From positions 28,380 to 92,379 of the forward strand of contig JAHFCT010000005.1 of NCBI GenBank assembly GCA_023249375.1: a DNA stretch of 64,000 nucleotides. The letters run 5' to 3'. Position 1 is the first letter of the stretch; each line of letters begins with the position of its first letter. The translations under genes and the position numbers were made by a program. This DNA comes from Gemmatimonadota bacterium (GTDB taxonomy: Bacteria > Gemmatimonadota > Gemmatimonadetes > Gemmatimonadales > Gemmatimonadaceae). Under the pieces are notes generated by a model that was not told the origin of the DNA, searched no databases, and worked only from the letters and a program-made list of their open reading frames with translations. This document shows positions 42,521 to 50,972 of this stretch, piece by piece.

Positions 42521-42552
42521 AACAAACCAAGGCCCCGCCAATCGGCAGGGCC
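42521..42552 (-). terminator. Weak candidate terminator after the tonB-like gene
   Basis: A GGCCC-CGCC / GGC-GGGCC stem (42531-42539 with 42544-42552, one C-A mismatch) and loop AATC, followed on the minus strand by the T-rich TTGGTTTGTT. It lies about 45 bases past the gene stop at 42597. Confidence 0.45.
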
Positions 42553-42596
42553 CAATCTCCCATCGCACAAACGCCGGACGGCAAGCTGACGGAACG

Positions 42597-43391
42597 CTAC
42601 GGTGCCTCCGCCGAAATCCACGTCGTGTCACGCACCGGCGTGCCGTCGGCGCGAACCGCGGGACGGAAGCGGAACTCCAGCAGCATCTCGCGGATCTTCT
42701 TGTTGTAGCCCGAATCCTTCGACGGGTTAAACGAAATCAGCGTGGTGTTGCCGCGCTCGTCCACGTCGAAGAAGGCGATGAGCTTGTATGGCCGCACTTT
42801 CGACGGAACCGGAATCGGGAGAATCACCAGATTGGTGGGCGTCGGCGGGTAGACTTTCCCCGTGCCGCCACCCGTTCCGGGGCCAATGCCGCTGCCGCGC
42901 CCCGTTCCGACGCCCGAACCGACGCCGCCGCCGGACCCCGGTCCCGAACCTGCGCTGCCGTCATTGCCCGATCCGCCCCCAACGCCAGCGACCTGGCTCG
43001 CGTCCTTCGCCTCGGCTGCCACCGGCTGCGGCGTCGGGGGCGTGGGTGTCGGTTCGGGCTTCGGCGGAGGTGGCGTCGGGACCGGCGGCTGAAGGACGGG
43101 AACGGCCGCCTTTGGCGCCGGAGCCACCTGAATAAACCGCATGCTCTCGCGCAGCACGCCGCCGGTGCCGCGCGTTCCGCCGCCGCCACCGCCGGCCGGA
43201 CCGGGGCCGCCGGCGCCCTCGCGCACCGCGAAGAGCGTGTCGTGCATCCAGACGGGCCCCACGACGAGGAAGAGGAGCAGCGCGTGCAGCAGAATCGACG
43301 TCACCATCCCCGACATCTTCCCTTCCTCACGGATGGGAAGACCGACTGGCGGCCGCAGGTGGCGGCGTGCACGCGCGTTGGGGGCAGTCAC
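42597..43391 (-). CDS. TonB-like energy-transducer protein with Gly-rich linker
   Basis: A TonB/TolA-type envelope protein, 264 residues from GTG 43391. A short basic N-terminus (ARARRHLRPPVGLPIREEGK) precedes one membrane helix (GMVTSILLHALLLFLVVGP). A Gly-rich stretch, a Pro-rich region (PVPTPPPPKPEP) and a second Gly/Ser-rich stretch follow, then a C-terminal TonB-like domain (LIAFFDVDERGNTTLISFNP). ATG 43316, with GGAAGG just upstream, is an alternative start giving 239 residues. It lies downstream of exbB-exbD-exbD behind a hairpin. Confidence 0.75.
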   Translation of the reverse strand: MTAPNARARRHLRPPVGLPIREEGKMSGMVTSILLHALLLFLVVGPVWMHDTLFAVREGAGGPGPAGGGGGGTRGTGGVLRESMRFIQVAPAPKAAVPVLQPPVPTPPPPKPEPTPTPPTPQPVAAEAKDASQVAGVGGGSGNDGSAGSGPGSGGGVGSGVGTGRGSGIGPGTGGGTGKVYPPTPTNLVILPIPVPSKVRPYKLIAFFDVDERGNTTLISFNPSKDSGYNKKIREMLLEFRFRPAVRADGTPVRDTTWISAEAP

Positions 43392-43554
43392 GAAGGCGAG
43401 TCGAGTCGGTTGATGGTAGATGATGGAACGTACGGCGTCGAACGCTGACCACCGGTGGCGTCGAAACGTCGCGACGGCTTCCCGGCGTCTCTCTGCTAAT
43501 AACCTATATCGAAAAACCGCCGCCATCGGGATTCCGCGGCTGGCCGTTCCTGAA

Positions 43555-43599
43555 ATCAGTACGGCGGGCGCGCCCCGAAGGGTTCGCCCGCCGACTGAT
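43555..43599 (-). terminator. Long hairpin after the second exbD gene
   Basis: ATCAGT-A-CGGCGGGCG (43555-43570) pairs with CGCCCGCCG-ACTGAT (43585-43599), a 15-bp stem with one bulged base, 24 bases past the exbD stop. The following minus-strand bases are TTTC, a weak T-run, so termination is probable but attenuation is possible. Confidence 0.6.
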
Positions 43600-43623
43600 A
43601 CCCGCTTGAAGAAACTGAGTGCC

Positions 43624-44052
43624 CTACTTGGCCGGCTCTTCCGGGGCCGCCTTGGGCGGCACACCGATCACCTTGACCCCGGCGCCGCGCGCCGCGTCCA
43701 TGGCGAAGATCACGTCCTGGTAGATCACCTGTGGGTCACCCTTCACGAAGATGATCTTCTCCGGCCGCGGATCGAACAGCTCCTTGAGCCGGCGGTAGAG
43801 ATCAGCCCGCGTATGCGGTTCCCTGTTGATCGCGAAGTTACCGTCCGGCAGAACCTCAAGCACGATCTGGTCCGGATTGGGCTTCGCTTCCTTGTCCTGC
43901 GGCGTCGGGTCGGGAAGCTGCACGTCGAGCGCCTTCCGGCTCATCGGGATGATGAGCATGAAGATCACCAGAAGCACGAGCAGCACGTCGATCATCGGCG
44001 TCAGGTTGGGCTCGGAGTTCAGCCCGCCAGCGCCACTGCCAGACATTGCCAT
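43624..44052 (-). CDS. exbD: ExbD/TolR-family protein 2
   Basis: Proton-channel component of the TonB energising complex; 142 residues. One membrane helix (PMIDVLLVLLVIFMLIIP) contains the essential Asp (D22), and a periplasmic domain follows. It starts three bases after the other exbD stop. Two tandem ExbD paralogs after one ExbB are common in this group and may pair as heteromers or serve different TonB proteins. Confidence 0.93.
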   Translation of the reverse strand: MAMSGSGAGGLNSEPNLTPMIDVLLVLLVIFMLIIPMSRKALDVQLPDPTPQDKEAKPNPDQIVLEVLPDGNFAINREPHTRADLYRRLKELFDPRPEKIIFVKGDPQVIYQDVIFAMDAARGAGVKVIGVPPKAAPEEPAK

Positions 44053-44055
44053 GGA

Positions 44056-44529
44056 TTAGTTCCCCGCCGCTTTCTTCATGGGCCCGATGTTGTCGCCTTC
44101 GATCAGCGACCGCGAACCGGGGATCTGATCCGTGATCATGCCTGTGACGCGCACGCCGTTCTTCGCGGCAATATCAAGCGCGTCGATCACTTTCTCGTAC
44201 TTCAGCTGGTTGTGCGCCTTCAGAAAGAGAATCTTGTCCTCGGTCCTGGCCTCATAAATCGCCTTGAGCAGGGCGGGGAGATCCTCGTTCTTGATGGGCT
44301 TCTTGTTCAGATAGTAGTGCCCCTCGGAGTCGATACCCAGCACCTGGTCCGCATCCTCTTCAGGATGCGGCTTCAGGTTCTGGCCCTGCGGGGGCACTGC
44401 GTTGAAGCCCGCATTGATGGCCGGCACGACGAGCATGAAGATGATGAGGAGCACGAGCATCACGTCGATCATGGGCGTGACGTTCGGTTCGGCCTTTACG
44501 CCGCTGGCTCCACTGACTGCCATCGCCAT
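44056..44529 (-). CDS. exbD: ExbD/TolR-family protein 1
   Basis: A 157-residue ExbD paralog. The helix VTPMIDVMLVLLIIFMLVVP carries the essential Asp (D22). The periplasmic part (VPPQGQNLKPHPEEDADQVL and GHYYLNKKPI) is longer and more hydrophilic than in ExbD 2. It lies 32 bases after exbB and three bases before ExbD 2. Confidence 0.93.
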   Translation of the reverse strand: MAMAVSGASGVKAEPNVTPMIDVMLVLLIIFMLVVPAINAGFNAVPPQGQNLKPHPEEDADQVLGIDSEGHYYLNKKPIKNEDLPALLKAIYEARTEDKILFLKAHNQLKYEKVIDALDIAAKNGVRVTGMITDQIPGSRSLIEGDNIGPMKKAAGN

Positions 44530-44561
44530 AGCCGTCCCTCCTTATGGATGGATGGTATGGA

Positions 44562-45293
44562 TCAAACCGGGGACTTGCCGGCGTTCTGCGCAGCCGTGTT
44601 GAACTCACGGGTGAAGCGCGAACGGCCAAACTCGCCAGACACGCCCTTGATGAGGTAGTCGATCATTTCCTTCGACGAATACGTCATCTCAGCCGTGATG
44701 TTGTCGATCTTCGTCTGGAAGTAGTTGAACGCCCACACTGCCGGGATGGCCACGAGCAGGCCGAACGCCGTCGTGATCAGGGCTTCCGAAATACCAGCCG
44801 CGATCGAGCTGATGCCACCACCGCCGCCGGCGGCCATGCCCTGGAACGCGTTCACCACGCCCATCGTCGTGCCGAGCAGGCCGACGAACGGCGCCGTCGC
44901 GCCCGTCGTCGCGAGCATCGCGAGGCTGCGCTTCATGAGCACGATCTGCATGAGCATTTCACGCTCGACCGCACGTTCGGCCGAGTTGATGTCCGACACC
45001 GTCACCGAGCCGTCCTGAATGAGCGGCTTGATCTCGGCGAGGGCGCCGCCAAGCACCTTGGCGACATGCGACTTCTTGTAGCCTTCGGCCAGCTTGATCG
45101 CCTCGTTGAGGTTGTCCTCTTCGAGGAACTGCGAGAATTCGGGCGCGAACTTGCGCGTCTGGGCCTGCGCGCTGCGCAGATACCACCACTTCTGGACCAT
45201 GATAGACAGCGACCACACCGACATGATCATCAGGGTGTAGACGATACCCTTGGCGAACATGCCCATGGAGTGCCAAAGTTCGAGCAGTGACAT
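44562..45293 (-). CDS. exbB: MotA/TolQ/ExbB proton channel family protein
   Basis: Pentameric inner-membrane channel subunit, 243 residues, three predicted helices (about 8-30, 125-155, 165-195). The conserved ATTGATAPFVGLLGTTMGVVN and GISEALITTAFGLLVAIPAVWAF stretches are ExbB/TolQ signatures. The gene lies between tonB and two exbD genes, so it energises outer-membrane transport rather than motility. Confidence 0.95.
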   Translation of the reverse strand: MSLLELWHSMGMFAKGIVYTLMIMSVWSLSIMVQKWWYLRSAQAQTRKFAPEFSQFLEEDNLNEAIKLAEGYKKSHVAKVLGGALAEIKPLIQDGSVTVSDINSAERAVEREMLMQIVLMKRSLAMLATTGATAPFVGLLGTTMGVVNAFQGMAAGGGGGISSIAAGISEALITTAFGLLVAIPAVWAFNYFQTKIDNITAEMTYSSKEMIDYLIKGVSGEFGRSRFTREFNTAAQNAGKSPV

Positions 45294-45330
45294 AGAGTTA
45301 AGGCTCCCGCGGTTCAGTGGTGGTCACGAA

Positions 45331-46032
45331 CTACTTTTGGATGGCGAAGACGAACGGCTGCTGGACGAGCTGTTTCACCTTCTTGCCGCCGACCTCGGCC
45401 GGGAGAAAGCGCATCCCGGGCAGGGCATTCTTGACGGCGAGGGCGAAGAGTTCGTGCGAGGTCTTGAGGACCTTGAACGATCCGGTCTCGGCGCGACCCG
45501 TGGTATCCACGGTGAACTGGGCGAGCACTTCGCCCTCGACGCCGGCCGACTTCAGGATTTCCGGATAGCGGGGCGCCGCGGACCCGGGCGCCTGCACCAC
45601 CGGCTTCTCGACCTGGAACTCGAAATACGTCTGCGTCTGGTCGGTCGGGACAATGCCGCCCTTCACGCCATTGGCGACACCACCCTGTACGCCCTTACCC
45701 GAAAAGTCCGCCTCGTTCGTGACCGACCGCGACAGGTCGATCTCGGGGATGACGTCGGGAATGTTGATGGGCGCGGTAAGCACCTGGAACCCCTTCACGA
45801 CCGGCGCGACCTGTTCGACCTTCGGCTGGTCCTTGGGCTGCTCCTTGGGCTTTTCCTTCTTTACTTCGACGAAGTCGACCTTCTGCTCTTTCGCTTCACG
45901 CAGCTTCTGGCCGGCATTGGCGGTCGCGACGACCGCGCCCCAGAGCAGAAACCCGTGAGCGACAAAGCTGAAGAAGCCTCCGCCAAAGAGCTTCTCCTTC
46001 TTGGCCTTCGACTCGAGCAAGTTATTGAACAC
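45331..46032 (-). CDS. tonB: Energy transducer TonB, GTG start
   Basis: Links the ExbBD proton motor to TonB-dependent receptors. From GTG 46032, 233 residues: FNNLLESKAKKEK, one membrane helix (FFSFVAHGFLLWGAVVATA), a Lys/Pro-rich spacer (KKEKPKEQPKDQPKVEQ), and the C-terminal TonB domain with APRYPEILKSAGVEGEVLAQF (about 150-170). The frame continues upstream to 46101, but GGGGTGC lies in good position before 46032. First gene of the tonB-exbB-exbD-exbD run. Confidence 0.93.
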   Translation of the reverse strand: MFNNLLESKAKKEKLFGGGFFSFVAHGFLLWGAVVATANAGQKLREAKEQKVDFVEVKKEKPKEQPKDQPKVEQVAPVVKGFQVLTAPINIPDVIPEIDLSRSVTNEADFSGKGVQGGVANGVKGGIVPTDQTQTYFEFQVEKPVVQAPGSAAPRYPEILKSAGVEGEVLAQFTVDTTGRAETGSFKVLKTSHELFALAVKNALPGMRFLPAEVGGKKVKQLVQQPFVFAIQK

Positions 46033-46123
46033 TACGCACCCCGTTGGTGGCTGCGGTGATTCTGGTACGGCGGTTCGTGGAAGTGATTCTACGGACCGCA
46101 TATGAAGGGAGTAACCGCAGGAA

Positions 46124-46146
46124 CATTAAGTTTCGCTTAATGCGAA
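46124..46146. repeat. Two overlapping inverted repeats upstream of tonB
   Basis: CATTAAG-TTTCG-CTTAATG (46124-46142) and TTCGC-TTAAT-GCGAA (46132-46146) are perfect inverted repeats sharing bases 46132-46142, so only one hairpin can form at a time. They sit between the histidine kinase stop and tonB. They may be an operator, or the kinase operon's terminator. Confidence 0.55.
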
Positions 46147-46147
46147 G

Positions 46148-47641
46148 TTAGGATTTCCCATCGGTCGGAGGCGCCGCGGCGCTCTCCTCTATCTCGACGG
46201 GCGCGTCGCTTGCCACCGGCAGGCTGACGGTGAACGTGGAGCCGCGCCCCAGGCGCGAGGCCACCGTGATCGATCCACCGTGGGCGTGCGCGATCCACTG
46301 GCTGATCGAGAGCCCCAGCCCCACGCCGCCGCGGTCCGATTGGCGCGACCGCGCACGGTCGGCGCGCCAGAAGCGGTCGAAGACGTACGGCAGATCCGCG
46401 CCCGCGATGCCAATGCCGGTGTCGCTCACCGCAAACTCCACCACGTCGACGCGCCGCGCGAGCGTCAGGTCAACCCGTCCGCCGCGGCTCGTGTACTTCA
46501 CCGCGTTGGTCACGAGGTTCAGGCAGAGCTGGCGCAGACGCAGGGGATCGCCGAGGATGGTGACCTCTTCCAGCGCCGTGACGCTGACCTTGAGCCCGGC
46601 GTCTTCGCCGAGGATCTGGGCGGTTTCCGCGACGTCGAGGATCAGCGGAATGAGTGCAACGGGTTCACGGTGCAGGTCGAACCGTCCTTCGTCGGCGCGG
46701 GCGAGCGTCAGCAGCGACTCGACGAGGTCGGCCATGCGCGCCGTCTCCTGCAACGCTTCCTCGAGCGCCACCAGTCCCTCGGTGGAGCGCGGTCCGGCTG
46801 ACATGGCGCGCTCGATGTCGGCGCGCAGCACGGTGAGCGGGGTCTTGAGCTCGTGGCTGGCATCGGCCGTAAATCGGCGGAGCCCGGAGAACGACTGTTC
46901 GAGGCGGGCAATCATCGCGTTGAGCGTCGCCGCCAGCCGTGCCAGCTCGTCATCGCTCTCCGACTGCGGCAGCCGGCGGTGCAGCGAGCGCCCGTCGGTG
47001 AGGGCCGATACCTCGCGGATGATCTCGTCCACCGGCGCCAGGGCACGGCCGGTGATGAGGAAGGCCATGATGATGGAGAGCAGGATCACGAGCGGCGCGA
47101 TGAGCACGAAGACTCCAAACTGCTCGCTGCCGATGAAGTCGACCGCCGCCACGGAACTGGCGGCGACGACGCGGCGCACCGGGCCGGCTTCGCCGAACTC
47201 GAAGCGCGCGACCATCAGCAGCTTGTCGCTGGAGAGCGTCACGGTGGCGACGTGCCGCTGGTCAGTCAGCAGCATCACTGCGCGCACCAGCGCATCGAGA
47301 TCGTCCGGCGCGAGGCCGCGCGTGGCCGCGGACGTGTAGAGCGCGCGGGTCGAGTCGGCGACCACGAGGTACTCGGGGACCGCGTCGAGGCGCGCGCGCA
47401 GCAACGGCTGCAGCACCGGATTGCGCTGCGGGCCGGTGGTATCAATGACCACGGGGTTGATCTGCGTGCCCGCCTGCGTCAGCACGAGGTGCGCGATGTC
47501 GGCGTGCATCGAGACACGGTCTTGTAGCTCGCGCAGCACGGCGGCGCGGCGCGCCGTCCACAGCGCCACGGCAAAGGCCAGCATCGTCCCGAACAGCGCG
47601 AGCGCGTACGCCGCGGTGACCCGGGACCGAATCGAGGCCAC
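46148..47641 (-). CDS. Two-component sensor histidine kinase (EnvZ/QseC-like)
   Basis: A 497-residue membrane sensor from GTG 47641. One helix near the N-terminus (AAYALALFGTMLAFAVALW), a periplasmic region of about 150 residues, a second helix (FGVFVLIAPLVILLSIIMAF), HAMP (about 205-255), HisKA with phosphoacceptor in SHELKTPLTVLRAD, and an HATPase with LCLNLVTNAVKYT, DTGIGI and GGVGLGL. It begins nine bases after the OmpR regulator, its likely partner. Confidence 0.94.
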   Translation of the reverse strand: MASIRSRVTAAYALALFGTMLAFAVALWTARRAAVLRELQDRVSMHADIAHLVLTQAGTQINPVVIDTTGPQRNPVLQPLLRARLDAVPEYLVVADSTRALYTSAATRGLAPDDLDALVRAVMLLTDQRHVATVTLSSDKLLMVARFEFGEAGPVRRVVAASSVAAVDFIGSEQFGVFVLIAPLVILLSIIMAFLITGRALAPVDEIIREVSALTDGRSLHRRLPQSESDDELARLAATLNAMIARLEQSFSGLRRFTADASHELKTPLTVLRADIERAMSAGPRSTEGLVALEEALQETARMADLVESLLTLARADEGRFDLHREPVALIPLILDVAETAQILGEDAGLKVSVTALEEVTILGDPLRLRQLCLNLVTNAVKYTSRGGRVDLTLARRVDVVEFAVSDTGIGIAGADLPYVFDRFWRADRARSRQSDRGGVGLGLSISQWIAHAHGGSITVASRLGRGSTFTVSLPVASDAPVEIEESAAAPPTDGKS

Positions 47642-47650
47642 GCGCCCCGC

Positions 47651-48319
47651 CTAGCCCTTCACGACGTAGCCGACGCCGCGCACGGTAGCGATGAGCTTCT
47701 TGCCGGCGCTGGCGTCCACTTTCTTGCGCAGGTGGTTGATCACGACGTCCACGATGTTCGTCCCGGGATCGAAGTGATACCCCCACGCGTACTCGGTGAT
47801 GAGCGTGCGGCTCATCACGCGCCCCGCGTGGCGCATCAGGTACTCGAGTACCAGAAATTCCTTCGGCGTGAGGTCAATGAGGCGCGTGCCGCGCCGCACT
47901 TCGCGCGTGTCGAGATCGAGCGTCAGGTCGGCCACGGTGAGCACGGGCGTGGCGATGGCGCGCGGCCGGCGCGCGAGCGCTTCGACGCGAGCGAGCAGCT
48001 CTTCGAACGCAAACGGCTTGGTCACATAGTCGTCGGCGCCGGCGCGCAGCGTCGTCACCTTGGCGTCCACGGCGTCCTGCGCGGTGAGCACGAGCACGGG
48101 CCGCTCGAATCCCCACGTGCGCAGGTCGCGCAGCACGTCGAGCCCTTGCTTGCCGGGGAGCCGCATGTCAAGCACCACCACGTCATACGGCTGCGACCGC
48201 GCCAGCCGCTCGCCCTCGATGCCGTCAGTCACGAGGTCCACGCTCCAGCGCTGCTGCTCGAGCCCGCGCTTGACGAACTGGCCGACCGTCTTGTCGTCCT
48301 CGATGACGAGCACTTTCAT
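47651..48319 (-). CDS. OmpR/PhoB-family response regulator
   Basis: Receiver plus winged-helix output, 222 residues. E7-D8-D9 and phosphoacceptor D51 (VVVLDMRLPG), TAQ and the Lys of VTKPF complete the receiver. The C-terminal domain has LTPKEFLVLEYLMRHAGRV and VDVVINHLRKKVDA. ATG 48319 overlaps the Fis-type gene stop (ATGA), so it is translationally coupled to a different regulator upstream, and the cognate kinase follows. Confidence 0.94.
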   Translation of the reverse strand: MKVLVIEDDKTVGQFVKRGLEQQRWSVDLVTDGIEGERLARSQPYDVVVLDMRLPGKQGLDVLRDLRTWGFERPVLVLTAQDAVDAKVTTLRAGADDYVTKPFAFEELLARVEALARRPRAIATPVLTVADLTLDLDTREVRRGTRLIDLTPKEFLVLEYLMRHAGRVMSRTLITEYAWGYHFDPGTNIVDVVINHLRKKVDASAGKKLIATVRGVGYVVKG

Positions 48320-48537
48320 CGGGCGCGCGCCCCCGGACGCTGGAAACCGTATTCGCGAATCTTGCGGTAGAGCGTCTTCACCGAGATGCCAAGCTCCGCG
48401 GCGGCGCGTCCCTGATGCCAGGCCGTGCGTTCGAGCGCGGCCGCGATGTGCCGCTTTTCGACCTCCGCCAGCGTGAGCGGCGATCCATCCGTCGTCGTCA
48501 GTCCGGACGTGGCAGGGAGCGGCGGCGCCGTCACCAT
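48316..48537 (-). CDS. Stand-alone Fis-type helix-turn-helix protein
   Basis: A 73-residue protein with only the DNA-binding module of NtrC/ActR-type regulators: TLAEVEKRHIAAALERTAWH followed by GRAAAELGISVKTLYRKIREYGF. There is no receiver or AAA+ domain. It starts inside the end of the GAF/PAS kinase gene (overlap of seven bases) and its stop overlaps the OmpR start (ATGA). It could be a relic of an NtrC or ActR/RegA-type partner, or a real small nucleoid or DNA-binding factor. Confidence 0.75.
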   Translation of the reverse strand: MVTAPPLPATSGLTTTDGSPLTLAEVEKRHIAAALERTAWHQGRAAAELGISVKTLYRKIREYGFQRPGARAR

Positions 48538-50078
48538 TCGATGGTCGGCAGCAGCACACGGAAGGTGCTTCCCTTCCCCGACACGCTGTCCACCTCGATG
48601 CGGCCGCGGTGGTCCTGCACGATGCCGTAGCAGATGGCAAGCCCGAGGCCCGTGCCTCGTCCCGGCGGTTTCGTCGTATAAAACGGCTCGAAGATCTTCG
48701 ACATCTCGGAGCGCGCGATGCCGTGCCCCGTGTCCGACACCTCGACGATGGCGCCGTCGGTCGTCGTCGGGCCCTTCCGCGTCCGCACCGTGATGCTGCC
48801 GCGTCCGTCCGTGGCATCGGCCGCGTTGATCATCAGCGCCATCAGCACCTGTACGAGCTGCTCCGCGTTGCCGAGCGGCACCACCGGCAGCGCGTCGGCC
48901 AGCTCCTTGACGAGCGCCATCTTCTTGAAGCCCGCGTGATGCTTCATCAGGAACAGCGTCTTCTCCACCACGTCATTCAGATCGACCGGCGACTTGGCCA
49001 GCTGCTTGGGCCGGCTGAAGTCGAGGAGCTGGTCGACGATCTGCTTGCAGCGGAGCACCTCATTGTCGATGATCTCGAGGTAGTCGAACAAGTCCTTGTT
49101 GACGTCGGCGCCTTTGCGCTGCAGGTCCTCGAGCCGATAGCCGAGTCCGTCACCGCACGCGGCGATGGTGGCCAGCGGGTTGTTGATCTCGTGCATCACG
49201 CCAGCGGCCAGCGTACCGATGGCCGCCAGCTTCTCGGCCTGCACGTGGCGCTGCTGCCCCTGGCGCCAGTCCGTCACGTCTTCGCCAATGGTGATCACGT
49301 GCGTCACCGCCGAGTCGCCGAGGCGCATGGGAATCTTCGTGATGCGGTACGTGCGCGCGTCGCCGCTCGCCGACGACTCCATCTGGTATTCCTGAATGCG
49401 CCCCGTGGCGAAGACCTCGTCGAACTCGCGCCGCAGCATCTCGAATGGCTGGCGGTGCAGAATGTCGAACACCGTGCGCCCAATGGCCTCGTCGCGCGAC
49501 ACGCCTTGCATTCCCGTCTCACGCTTTCGGTTCCAGGCGTGAATGCGGTATTCGCGGTCGATCACGTAGAGGCCGAGCGGGAGCGAGTCGATGATCTTCT
49601 CGGTGAACCGGCGCTGGCCATCGATCTCCGCCGTGCGGGCGGCGACTTCCACTTCGAGCTGGCGCGACCGTTCGGCGTGCGCGAGTTCCGGCGCGAGCAG
49701 GTTGGCCACCGCGTTGAGCAGCAGCACCTCTTCGTCGCGCACGGGCCGGCCAAATCGCAAGACGAGGGCGCCGACGCGCCGGTCGCCCGCGGTCACCCGC
49801 ACGGCGCGGACGCCCTGCGCCTCCTGACCGTCGGCGAGCGAGGCATTCACCGATGCCTCGCTTGCCTGCGGCTCGCCAGCAGCCCACGTGCGAACCAATC
49901 CGTCAGCCGTGTGCAGCCAGAGCGAACATTCCCTGGCGTCGACCGAGCGGCAGAGCGTGTCGAGTGCGACGGCGAGACTCGTCTCGAGCGGCCGGCTGAC
50001 GTTGAATTCGGCGATGACCGCCGCGAGTGCGTCGAGCGCGCGCGGAGTCGGAACCGTGGAGGTGGTCGGGTCTGTCAC
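48531..50078 (-). CDS. Cytosolic GAF-PAS hybrid-free histidine kinase (NtrB-like)
   Basis: A 515-residue kinase with no membrane segment. A GAF-like domain (about 15-135), a coiled linker, a PAS domain (SLPLGLYVIDREYRIHAWNR to GEDVTDWRQ), HisKA with phosphoacceptor in GVMHEINNPLATIAA, and an HATPase with LMINAADAT, DTGHGI and GRGTGLGLAICYGI. The style is NtrB/AtoS-like, whose usual partner is an NtrC or ActR regulator, yet only a bare Fis domain follows. A 72-base gap separates it from the ABC permease upstream. Confidence 0.92.
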   Translation of the reverse strand: MTDPTTSTVPTPRALDALAAVIAEFNVSRPLETSLAVALDTLCRSVDARECSLWLHTADGLVRTWAAGEPQASEASVNASLADGQEAQGVRAVRVTAGDRRVGALVLRFGRPVRDEEVLLLNAVANLLAPELAHAERSRQLEVEVAARTAEIDGQRRFTEKIIDSLPLGLYVIDREYRIHAWNRKRETGMQGVSRDEAIGRTVFDILHRQPFEMLRREFDEVFATGRIQEYQMESSASGDARTYRITKIPMRLGDSAVTHVITIGEDVTDWRQGQQRHVQAEKLAAIGTLAAGVMHEINNPLATIAACGDGLGYRLEDLQRKGADVNKDLFDYLEIIDNEVLRCKQIVDQLLDFSRPKQLAKSPVDLNDVVEKTLFLMKHHAGFKKMALVKELADALPVVPLGNAEQLVQVLMALMINAADATDGRGSITVRTRKGPTTTDGAIVEVSDTGHGIARSEMSKIFEPFYTTKPPGRGTGLGLAICYGIVQDHRGRIEVDSVSGKGSTFRVLLPTIEW

Positions 50079-50150
50079 TGTGGTCGCATTGTCCAGATCG
50101 CGAAGCTACCCCGCCGCACGGAGGCAGACAAGATGACCGATCGACCCATT

Positions 50151-50972
50151 CTATTTGAATCCCCCGAACGCCAGTCCGCGCAGGAACGCCTTCTGCGCCA
50201 CGAAGAAGACGAGCAGCACCGGCACCAGCGCGGCGACGGCCGCCGCCATCTGCCACGGCCAGTTGGCGTAGTACATCCCGTGAAATGACGCAACGCCGGC
50301 CTCGACGACCCGGAGGTCGGGCGAGCGCGCGATGATGAGCGGCCAGAGCAGCGCCTTCCACGCATCGATGAAGGCGAAGAGCGCGACGGTCGCGAGCGCG
50401 GGGCGCGCAAGCGGAAGCGCGACGCGCCAAAAGACCTGCCACTCCGAGGCGCCGTCGAGGCGCGCCGCGTCTTCCATGTCGCGCGGCAGCGAGAGAAAAT
50501 ACTGTCGCACGAGGAAGATCCCCCACGCGGCGACGAGCTCCACCGACACGAGGCCGGCGATCGTGTCCACCAGGCCCATCGCATCGACGATCAGGAAGCG
50601 CGGCACGAGCAGGGCGATGCCGGGAATCATCAGCGTGCCCAGATAGACGGCAAAGAGCGGCGTGCGCCCGGCGAATCGATGCCGCGCAAAGGCGTAACCC
50701 GCCATCGCCGCGGTGGCCACCTGCCCCACGACCGTTGCGGCGGCGAGGATGAGCGAGTTGCGGAAGTAGACCGCAAACGGCAGCGCCGTGAGCGCCTCGG
50801 TAAAATTCGCGAAGCGCGGCGACGCGGGGAGCAGCGGTGGCGGCGCCTGATACACCTCAAACTCGTCCATCAGCGCCGTCGAGAGCATCCACAGAAACGG
50901 TGCCACCATCACGAGCGCGAGCAGCAGCGCTGCCCCGTAGCCCGCCACGCGGCGCCCGCGCGCCTTAGGCAT
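50151..50972 (-). CDS. Carbohydrate ABC permease (MalG-like)
   Basis: A 273-residue inner-membrane permease with six predicted helices. The EAA loop contacting the ATPase is EDAARLDGASEWQVFWRVAL followed by PLARPAL (about 180-205). It begins inside the end of the MalF-like gene (overlap of eight bases). Length is normal. It completes the sugar importer with the MalF-like, SBP and ATPase genes. Confidence 0.93.
   Translation of the reverse strand: MPKARGRRVAGYGAALLLALVMVAPFLWMLSTALMDEFEVYQAPPPLLPASPRFANFTEALTALPFAVYFRNSLILAAATVVGQVATAAMAGYAFARHRFAGRTPLFAVYLGTLMIPGIALLVPRFLIVDAMGLVDTIAGLVSVELVAAWGIFLVRQYFLSLPRDMEDAARLDGASEWQVFWRVALPLARPALATVALFAFIDAWKALLWPLIIARSPDLRVVEAGVASFHGMYYANWPWQMAAAVAALVPVLLVFFVAQKAFLRGLAFGGFK

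Larger units (their letters stand above)
42089..42596. other. 508-base intergenic region without a convincing gene
   Basis: No frame here has coding character; short frames through it are generated by the repeat element. It holds the ACGGAT inverted element (42322-42467), an undifferentiated stretch before it (42089-42321) and the putative tonB-like terminator hairpin (42521-42552). A promoter for the APC gene should lie in 42089-42200, but I cannot pick a clear pair of boxes. Confidence 0.6.
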
